DNA from: Prevotellaceae bacterium UBA4372
Lineage (GTDB): Bacteria; Bacteroidota; Bacteroidia; Bacteroidales; Bacteroidaceae
Assembly: GCA_002391275.1 (NCBI GenBank)
Contig: DGSC01000044.1
Location: 1-32,996 of the forward strand
Length of the DNA stretch: 32,996 nucleotides
Reading direction: 5' to 3'
The notes beneath the pieces are model-generated. The model did not search any database, was not told where the DNA came from, and saw only the letters and a list, made by a program, of their open reading frames with translations. Positions within the stretch are counted from its first letter, which is position 1; each line of letters opens with the position of its first letter. This document shows positions 23,717-29,993 of the stretch, in pieces. Position numbers and translations under genes: made by a program.

Positions 23717-24736
23717 CTATGAATGTTTCAGTTTTAGGATTACCCATATCACGACGGGCGCTCCCAGTACGGGGGTGATCACGTTGATGGGGATGACGGA
23801 TTGAGAGGGCAGAGTGGATATGAGATTGCAGAGTAGTGTGAGGCAGGCCCCTGTAAATAAGGTGGCGGGCAGCAGTGTGCGTTGGTTGGAGGTGCCGATG
23901 GCGATGCCGGCAAGATGCGGCACGGCAAGCCCGATGAACGCGATGGGGCCGCAGAAAGCGGTAGACGTAGCCGTGAGAAGTCCTGTAGTGAAAAGCAACA
24001 TGTTGCGAATCTTTGTCACCTTGAAGCCAAGATTTGTAGCATAGTTTTCCCCTAAGCGTAAAGCATTCAGAGGTTTCACAAGCAGGATGGAGCTAAGGAT
24101 TCCGACGCTCATCGTGGATGCAAAGGTCGGGAGACGGTCGGTGGTTACATTGGCGAAGCTACCTAATCCCCACAACATGAATGAGCGCACGCCCTCCTCT
24201 GTGGCTTGGAAGTTGAGCAAGGAAATAAGCGAAGAGGTGAAGTAGCTTATCATAACGCCCGCTATGAGCAACATGGTATTGGATCGAAGAAGGTTGGAAA
24301 AGAACATCACGATGGCGATGACGACGAAAGAGCCAGTGAGAGCAGCAGCGATGACGAGAAGAAAACCGTTGAGGCTAAGGCTGCCGGCATTGAGCGCCCC
24401 GCCTAAAAACAGCATGACAATGGCCACGCCTAAGTTAGCACCTCCGTCGATGCCCAATATGTTGGGGCCTGCCAAAGGATTGCGCAAGGCGGTCTGCAAC
24501 ATCAAACCGGCCACGGCAAGACCAGCTCCTGAGAGTGCCGCTGTGATGGCTTGAGGTATGCGGCTCTCCACGACGATATATTGCCACGACGTCTTGCTGG
24601 CAGGGCGGCCCAACAGGATATCCGTGACCTCGGCAGCGGGAATATGTACGGCCCCAAAGTAGAGATTGGCTGCGAACAGCAGGACGGCTGTCAGCGCCAA
24701 CAGGACAATGGTTGTTGTGTTACGAGACTGAGCCAT
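23717..24736 (-). CDS. FecCD/BtuC-type ABC transporter permease
   Basis: A 339-residue inner-membrane permease of the iron-siderophore/cobalamin import group with about ten helices. Family motifs include RIPQAITAALSGAGLAVAGL, NPLAGPNILGIDGGANLGVA, FIGLAVPHLAG and the C-terminal SQSVIPINVITPVLGAPVVI. I chose the ATG at 24736 (MAQSRNTTTIVLL), which overlaps pyrD by 17 nt; an in-frame ATG at 24787 would overlap it by 68 nt and precede the first helix with polar sequence. No binding protein, ATPase or TonB receptor gene lies nearby, so the partners must be elsewhere or the operon has been broken. The substrate is unknown. Confidence 0.9.
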   Translation of the reverse strand: MAQSRNTTTIVLLALTAVLLFAANLYFGAVHIPAAEVTDILLGRPASKTSWQYIVVESRIPQAITAALSGAGLAVAGLMLQTALRNPLAGPNILGIDGGANLGVAIVMLFLGGALNAGSLSLNGFLLVIAAALTGSFVVIAIVMFFSNLLRSNTMLLIAGVMISYFTSSLISLLNFQATEEGVRSFMLWGLGSFANVTTDRLPTFASTMSVGILSSILLVKPLNALRLGENYATNLGFKVTKIRNMLLFTTGLLTATSTAFCGPIAFIGLAVPHLAGIAIGTSNQRTLLPATLFTGACLTLLCNLISTLPSQSVIPINVITPVLGAPVVIWVILKLKHS

Positions 24737-25643
24737 GTGCTGCACCGATAATCTCTGTGATACTCTTGAGCTTGTGTCGCTCGGCATATTCTTTTATTCC
24801 TGCAATCACTTTTGTTGTTACAGTAGGGTCTATGAAGTTGGCCGTGCCTATCTCTACAGCCGATGCGCCAGCCAGCATAAATTCAATGGCATCGGTGGCA
24901 TTCATTATGCCGCCTAACCCTACCACAGGGATGTTCACGGCCTCGTACACTTGCCACACCATACGAAGGGCTACAGGTTTCACGGCTGGTCCCGAAAGTC
25001 CACCTGTGCCTATGCTGAGTATGGGGCGCTGACGTTCTGCATCTATGGCCATTCCCATCAGTGTGTTGATGAGCGAGACGGCATCTGCTCCTTCGCTTTC
25101 AGCCGCTCGGGCGATGTCGGCTATCGATGTAACGTTGGGCGAGAGCTTTACGATGAGCGTCTTGGGGTAAGCGGCTCTCACGGCCTTCACTACCGATGCT
25201 GCTCCCTCAGGAGTAACGCCGAAAGCCATTCCGCCCTTCTTTACGTTGGGGCAAGAGATGTTCAGTTCAATGGCCGGGATATGGTCGAGCTCGGCTATCC
25301 GCCGTGCACATTCAGCATAAGTCTCAGGGCTGTTGCCGCTGACATTGACGATGACATTGGTCTTCAAGCCAGCCACCTGTGGATATATCACATTGCAGAA
25401 ATAGTCCACCCCCTTGTTCTGCAGCCCCACGCAGTTGAGCATCCCTTGTGCCGTCTCGGCCATGCGGGGGTACGGGTTGCCTTGTCGGGGCTCTAATGTC
25501 GTTCCCTTGACGATGATGCCCCCGAGGGTGTTCAGGTCTACGAAGTCGGCAAATTCAAGCCCATAGCCAAATGTGCCGGAGGCTGTCATTACAGGATTCT
25601 GCAGCTGCAAATCTCCTATCTTTGTCAGTAATGAGCAATTCAT
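24720..25643 (-). CDS. pyrD: Dihydroorotate dehydrogenase, class 1B catalytic subunit
   Basis: FMN enzyme oxidising dihydroorotate to orotate in pyrimidine synthesis; class 1B enzymes pass electrons through PyrK to NAD. The 307-residue protein starts CSLLTKIGDLQLQNPVMTAS. It shows GGIIVKGTTLEPRQGNPYPR, the active-site loop ELNISCPNVKKGGMAFG with its cysteine, LIVKLSPNVTSI, GLSGPAVKPVALRMVW and the phosphate site IPVVGLGGIMNATDAIEFML. pyrK lies directly upstream but 134 nt away, unusually far for this pair, and I see no promoter or hairpin in that gap. It overlaps the FecCD-type gene downstream. Confidence 0.97.
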   Translation of the reverse strand: MNCSLLTKIGDLQLQNPVMTASGTFGYGLEFADFVDLNTLGGIIVKGTTLEPRQGNPYPRMAETAQGMLNCVGLQNKGVDYFCNVIYPQVAGLKTNVIVNVSGNSPETYAECARRIAELDHIPAIELNISCPNVKKGGMAFGVTPEGAASVVKAVRAAYPKTLIVKLSPNVTSIADIARAAESEGADAVSLINTLMGMAIDAERQRPILSIGTGGLSGPAVKPVALRMVWQVYEAVNIPVVGLGGIMNATDAIEFMLAGASAVEIGTANFIDPTVTTKVIAGIKEYAERHKLKSITEIIGAAHGSVS

Positions 25644-25777
25644 AATCTATAATAGCGATAACGATTATATATATTGTTTTTAGACACAGAGGTGCTGAGG
25701 ATAAGAAAAACTCCATGGCCGCGCGTTTCTATGTCCTGAGATGTGGAAACATTTGATTCAGGTCGATTGCTTAATCA

Positions 25778-26599
25778 TCAGCACTCTGCTTTCCATCTGA
25801 GACGCGAAGTCGGGAACACCGGTCCGTCCTTGCAGACGCACACGTTGCCTTCGGTCGTGTTCTCTACGCAGCAGAGGCAAGCTCCCAGGCCACAGGCCAT
25901 CAGGTTCTCGAGTGATGCTTCGCAGGCAACATCGAGGTCGTCGCAGAGTCGGCTTACTGCCACCATCATAGGCTTGGGGCCACAGGTATAGACCAGTGCC
26001 GGTTTCGGGCAAACGCCTTCTCGTATCTTTGTCCAAAGGCTGTGCTGTGTCACGAAGCCTGTTTCTCCTACCGTTCCGTCCTCTGTGGTGACGCACACTT
26101 GCCCTAATGCCTCAAAACGGTCGAGCTGCAAAAGGTCCTTTCCCGAGCGAGCACCCAACATGAATATTGGTTCATGTCCGCGAGCTACAAGCTCTTCGCC
26201 CATGAAGAGCAAGGGGGCTGTGCCTACGCCGCCGCCAACGAGAACATAGCGATTGGCATCTGACGTGCCTCCTTCCACGCAGGGCGGTAGCGTGAAGCCA
26301 TTGCCAAGGGGCAGCACGACGTTTAGTAGGGCGCCGGCTTTCAGGCGAGCCAATGCCCTCGTGCCTTCTCCCACGGTGTGAATCAGCAACCATAGCTCCC
26401 CCCTCTCACGGTCGACCTTGTTGATGCTGATGGGCCGGCGCAGGAATGTTGCGGGCGAATCGGGCACACGTACCTCCACGAATTGGCCGGGCTGCATCTC
26501 CGGGAGCGGTGCTGTGCCATTGCAGAGTCGCAACAGCACATAGTCGGGGCGCAACGTTTCTATACTTCTGAGCTCAAGGTCAAGAACATACTTCTTCAT
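25778..26599 (-). CDS. pyrK: Dihydroorotate dehydrogenase electron-transfer subunit
   Basis: FAD and [2Fe-2S] subunit that carries electrons from PyrD to NAD+ in the cytoplasm. The 273-residue protein has a ferredoxin-reductase fold: the FAD-binding motif FLRRPISINKV (RxxS type), GPLG-like VVLPLGNGF, and the NAD-binding YVLVGGGVGTAPLLFMGEEL. The C-terminal iron-sulfur cysteines are in CEASLENLMACGLGACLCC and further on in VCVCKDGPVF. A TATCTTTG promoter box lies 27 nt upstream. It appears to head an operon running through recG. Confidence 0.96.
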   Translation of the reverse strand: MKKYVLDLELRSIETLRPDYVLLRLCNGTAPLPEMQPGQFVEVRVPDSPATFLRRPISINKVDRERGELWLLIHTVGEGTRALARLKAGALLNVVLPLGNGFTLPPCVEGGTSDANRYVLVGGGVGTAPLLFMGEELVARGHEPIFMLGARSGKDLLQLDRFEALGQVCVTTEDGTVGETGFVTQHSLWTKIREGVCPKPALVYTCGPKPMMVAVSRLCDDLDVACEASLENLMACGLGACLCCVENTTEGNVCVCKDGPVFPTSRLRWKAEC

Positions 26600-26626
26600 A
26601 TCTGCTTAATCAATGATTTATGAGAG

Positions 26627-26634
26627 CAAAGATA
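26627..26634 (-). promoter_or_regulatory. Bacteroidetes -7 box for the pyrK operon
   Basis: Minus-strand TATCTTTG, an exact TAnnTTTG match. It predicts a leader of about 20 nt before the pyrK ATG. It is the only clear promoter box I see for the eight-gene minus-strand run down to recG. Confidence 0.7.
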
Positions 26635-26708
26635 CACATTTTTTTTGCAAAATAGTTCTTCCCGTATAAATTAATCCTCATTTTGTCTTTTTACTATCAG
26701 TTTTTTCC

Positions 26709-26716
26709 TATTTTTG
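26709..26716 (+). promoter_or_regulatory. -7 box for the lyase/beta-helix gene
   Basis: Plus-strand TATTTTTG matches TAnnTTTG and predicts a start near 26723. An ATG at 26724 would then be essentially leaderless, whereas the ATG at 26742 leaves a leader of about 20 nt and gives a proper signal peptide. This decides the start in favour of 26742. Confidence 0.6.
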
Positions 26717-26741
26717 CCGAGTAATGCTAAACCTCAGGATT

Positions 26742-29117
26742 ATGAAAGTCAAGTTTTTCTTCGTGTTCATCACTCTTTTGCTCGGTCACTTTGTGGCTCA
26801 TGCCCAGACCGATTATGCCAACTACAAGATGGCAGGTCCTTATGAGGTCGTCGCCCGCGACGGACACTTCCGTTCGTCCAAGGCCGGCAGCGAACGCGAC
26901 ATGCGTGCCGCCCTTGTCTGTGCCCGGGAGGGACATAGCGCTAAAGCCTTGGAAATCATCAACGCCTACGCCGCCACCCTCAAGGGATTCGACGGCCACG
27001 ACGCGCCTTTGTGCTGCATTCAGGCTTTCGACCTCGTGCGGGCAATGACTCTCATGCGCACTCAGGCCAAACCGGAGTGGGCGCTTATGGTTCGTCGTGC
27101 CATCCTCCCCACTATTGATAAGTTTGAAGCCGACAGCCCGTATGCCAACGGCAACTGGGGCGCTATCGTCAACCGATGCCGCATGGCCTGTGCCATCTTC
27201 TTGCAGGACAGCACCCTCTATCAGGCTGCGGTAGATTATTATCTCCATGCCAACGACAACGGAGCATTACCTCGTTACATCAGTGCCACAGGGCAATGTC
27301 AGGAGACAGGCCGCGACCAAGGGCATGCACAACTGGGCTTAGGCATGATGTGCGACATCTGCGAGATGGCCCAGCAGCAAGGTGATGACCTCTGGGGCGC
27401 TCTTGACAATCGTCTCATGCACGGCATCGAGTACAGTGCCCGCTACAATCTCGGGCACGATGTCCCGTTTGAACAATGGACCGACTGCACTGGGCTCTAC
27501 AACGACTGGCGGGAGCCGGGAGCCATGGGACGGGGAAAGTTGTGGGATATCTATGAGAAACCTTACAACTACTACGTCAAACAGCAAGGACTCAAGATGC
27601 CATATACCAAGCGAGTGCTTGCCTTGCAGCAGAAAGCACTTAGGAAAGGTACGGCAAACGTTGGTCAGGAAACCACCATCACTCAGGCTCCGGGTGTCAG
27701 CGAAGGAAAGAAACTGCATCAGGTCTTCACCTATCCAGCCCCGAAGGGAGCACCTCTGAAGCACGATTATGAAGTGCTCATCCAGCCGCGAGGCAGCAAG
27801 GAATGGACGCGCATCGATACCTACATGGCCAAAGTCAATGCACCCATCGGCGACAACAAGCATCAAGTGTCGGAAATATCCTATGCCATGTTCGACTTCA
27901 CTGGCGACGTCTTCGTGCGTGTCGTCACAAAGAACCGTAAGTATCAGCATGCCCGGGTGCGTCCCGACTATCGCGGCGTCATAGCCAACGAACTCAACGA
28001 TTCCACCGTTCAGTTCCTGCTCTTCCAGCCCGAGAATGTCAGTGTAGAGTTTGACGGCCGCATCACCGACAACCTGCACATCTTCACCTCACGTCCCACC
28101 ATCACGCGTGAGCAGGCCGAAGCCCAGGCAAAGAAACAGGGACGCACGTTCAAGTACTATGCTCCCGGCTACTACGCTTCAACAGACACCATCTTTATTC
28201 CTACGAACACTACGGTCTATCTCGATGGAGGAGCCTACCTCGCAGGCACCTTTGCCATCAACGATGCTCGGGACGTGAGCATCCTTGGCCGGGGCATCGC
28301 GCGTCCTGCCAACGGTTATGAAGGTTGCCACGTTTATCGCAGCCGAAACGTTCTCATCGAAGGCTTGGTGCTTAACACCTGCCCTGTTGGCGGCTCCCGA
28401 GGCGTCACGCTGAAGGATGTCCGCAGCATCTCATATCCAGGCTGGGGCGACGGCCTCAATGTGTTTGCCTCCTCCGATGTGCTCTACGACCGCGTCTTCT
28501 GCCGCAACTCCGACGATTGCACCACGGCCTATGCCACTCGCAAGGGCTTCGAAGGCTCCGTCCACAACGTACGCATGCGTAACGCCACGCTATGGGCCGA
28601 CGTGGCTCATCCCATCTTCATCGGAATACATGGCGCCGCGTCAGGCCCACACCCCGAGCGGCAGGACACTATTGAAGGACTTGTCTACGAGAATATCGAC
28701 ATTCTTTGCCAAAGCGAGCCACAGGTCGACTATCAAGGCTGTCTTGCCATCAACTGCGGCGACAATAATATCGTGCGCGATGTCCTGTTCGAAAACATAC
28801 GCATCGAGAACCTTCATCAGGGAAGCCTCATTCAAATGAAGGTGGGCTTCAATAAGAAATGGTGCACCGCTCCAGGTGCTGCCGTCGAGAACATTACCTT
28901 CCGCAACATACGCTACTACGGAGCCCTGCCTTACCTCTCCATCATCAATGGCTACAACGAACAGCGCATGGTCAAGAACATCACCTTCGAAGGGCTCAAG
29001 GTCAATGGCCGTGCCATCTACGATGACATGCCGGAAAAGCCCAAATGGTATTCCACAGCCGACTACGTTCCCCTCTTCGTTGGCAATCATGTAGAGAACG
29101 TTGTCTTCAAGAAATAA
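26742..29117 (+). CDS. Secreted two-domain polysaccharide-degrading protein: alginate-lyase-like plus GH28/GH49-like beta-helix
   Basis: A 791-residue exported protein (signal MKVKFFFVFITLLLGHFVAH). The N-terminal part (about 20-300) looks like the alpha/alpha-toroid alginate-lyase superfamily (compare PL5/PL38): SPYANGNWGAIVNRCRMA and CQETGRDQGHAQLGLGMMCD. A linking beta-sandwich-like part (about 315-470) follows, then TIFIPTNTTVYLDGGAYLAG leads into a right-handed beta-helix (about 485-790) with DVSILGRGIARP, the active-site-like YPGWGDGLNVFASSDVLYDR and CRNSDDCTTAY, and repeated IxxENIxI strands. The DG and DDC motifs recall clan GH-N (GH28/GH49). It likely attacks uronic-acid or pectic polysaccharide, but neither activity can be assigned firmly. 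There is no SusC/SusD pair nearby. A 25-bp hairpin follows the stop. Confidence 0.8.
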   Translation: MKVKFFFVFITLLLGHFVAHAQTDYANYKMAGPYEVVARDGHFRSSKAGSERDMRAALVCAREGHSAKALEIINAYAATLKGFDGHDAPLCCIQAFDLVRAMTLMRTQAKPEWALMVRRAILPTIDKFEADSPYANGNWGAIVNRCRMACAIFLQDSTLYQAAVDYYLHANDNGALPRYISATGQCQETGRDQGHAQLGLGMMCDICEMAQQQGDDLWGALDNRLMHGIEYSARYNLGHDVPFEQWTDCTGLYNDWREPGAMGRGKLWDIYEKPYNYYVKQQGLKMPYTKRVLALQQKALRKGTANVGQETTITQAPGVSEGKKLHQVFTYPAPKGAPLKHDYEVLIQPRGSKEWTRIDTYMAKVNAPIGDNKHQVSEISYAMFDFTGDVFVRVVTKNRKYQHARVRPDYRGVIANELNDSTVQFLLFQPENVSVEFDGRITDNLHIFTSRPTITREQAEAQAKKQGRTFKYYAPGYYASTDTIFIPTNTTVYLDGGAYLAGTFAINDARDVSILGRGIARPANGYEGCHVYRSRNVLIEGLVLNTCPVGGSRGVTLKDVRSISYPGWGDGLNVFASSDVLYDRVFCRNSDDCTTAYATRKGFEGSVHNVRMRNATLWADVAHPIFIGIHGAASGPHPERQDTIEGLVYENIDILCQSEPQVDYQGCLAINCGDNNIVRDVLFENIRIENLHQGSLIQMKVGFNKKWCTAPGAAVENITFRNIRYYGALPYLSIINGYNEQRMVKNITFEGLKVNGRAIYDDMPEKPKWYSTADYVPLFVGNHVENVVFKK

Positions 29118-29162
29118 GTAAAACGCTGTCCTTCTCCCGTTCGGCAGCCGGTGCAGCAGCCT

Positions 29163-29218
29163 ATAACAAAACATCGCCCCCTATCCCTGACGCGGGATAG
29201 GGGGCGATGTTTTGTTAT
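29163..29218. terminator. Hairpin A, 25-bp perfect stem after the lyase/beta-helix gene
   Basis: The arms 29163-29187 and 29194-29218 are perfect complements (25 bp) around a 6-nt loop, 45 nt past the stop codon. Both ends are A/T rich, so it could work in either direction, although the T run is short. Its sequence is closely related to hairpin B at 29931-29980. Confidence 0.75.
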
Positions 29219-29364
29219 CTACTCTTTAAGATTGTTGTCCGCCAAATCGTGGCATCATCAGTCATCCGGCAGACCTTAATAGCCATATCGATCAGCTACA
29301 GCGCGTCCGAGCATTGAGCCATTAACCGCTTGGCCGCCGATCTTCCTTGTTCACGATTGCTACT

Positions 29365-29587
29365 GTTTACCCATTTTCTCCCTGTGCTTTCGGTCAACAT
29401 TATCCGTTGGATTCGGGAATTAGACAGGCGTTTAGTCACTTTCTCCGTACACTTTCAAACAACATTATCCGTTGGATTCGAGAATTGGACTGGCGTTTAG
29501 TCACTTCCTCCGTACACTTTCAAACAACATTATCCGCAGGATTCGGGAATTTGACTGGCGTTTACCCTCTTTCTCCTTACACATTCT
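29365..29587. repeat. 65-bp tandem repeat, three full units and one partial
   Basis: Units start at 29365, 29430 and 29495, with a partial fourth from 29560. Each begins GTTTA, passes AACATTATCCG (29396, 29461, 29526) and ends with a GGGAATT..GACTGGC-like segment. Units 2 and 3 are nearly identical; unit 1 and the fourth are more diverged, as expected for an array growing from the middle. Spacing is exactly 65 bp throughout. Confidence 0.9.
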
Positions 29588-29696
29588 GGCAGCTGTCCCC
29601 GGAAAGCATGGAATCATCCCCCGGCTTTGCGGGCAAGAAGCCAAGTCCCGTAAGCGTTTTTGCATGGTCGAACACCGCGATTCATACAGCTGCTTA

Positions 29697-29766
29697 GATT
29701 ATTCCATGACCTTGGAACAATCATTCCATGACCATCGAATGATTGTTCCAAGGTCACGGAATAATC
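29697..29766. repeat. Long inverted repeat (30-bp arms, 10-nt loop)
   Basis: The arms 29697-29726 and 29737-29766 match as reverse complements at 29 of 30 positions. The loop CATGACCATC partly repeats the arm segment CCATGACC. It has no T run and is far from both genes, so it is not an ordinary terminator. Confidence 0.9.
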
Positions 29767-29930
29767 AATTCTATTGGGCGCATCTCCCGTTTCCCTTATA
29801 TGTGGGTGGCCACAAAGAGGGGTGAAAGGACTTGTCAGGTATGGTCGACGGTTCTGGTTTGTAGGCCAACTGACTGCCTAAGGACGGGAGCGTTGTCCTT
29901 CGCTATTTGGTGGCCCGCGTTGTAGCCTAT

Positions 29931-29980
29931 AACACACATCGCCCTCTATCCCGCACTGGGGATAGAGGGCGATGTGTGTT
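29931..29980. terminator. Hairpin B, 22-bp perfect stem after the LRR gene
   Basis: The arms 29931-29952 and 29959-29980 are perfect complements (22 bp) around the loop GCACTG. It begins 13 nt past the stop of the minus-strand LRR gene, so it most likely terminates that gene. It shares GCCTATAACA, ACATCGCCC and CTATCCC with hairpin A. Confidence 0.75.
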
Positions 29981-29993
29981 TATAATTACTCTT

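Larger units (their letters stand above)
29118..29993. other. 876-bp convergent intergenic region rich in repeats
   Basis: This gap lies between the stops of the lyase/beta-helix gene and the LRR gene. In order it holds hairpin A (29163-29218), about 145 bp with no recognised feature, a 65-bp tandem repeat (29365-29587), a 30-bp hairpin (29697-29766), about 160 bp with no recognised feature, and hairpin B (29931-29980). No TAnnTTTG box occurs on either strand. The open frame across the tandem repeat is not coding: a 65-bp period shifts frame each unit and the peptide shows no conserved frame. Confidence 0.7.

Noticed and set aside
29347..29697. 116-codon open frame across the 65-bp repeat
   Set aside because: The period of 65 is not a multiple of three, so each unit is read in a different frame and no peptide repeat is kept.
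29163..29980. A mobile element bounded by the two hairpins
   Set aside because: There is no transposase, no target-site duplication that I can see, and each hairpin sits right after a gene end as a terminator would. The relationship between the hairpins is kept as a finding only.
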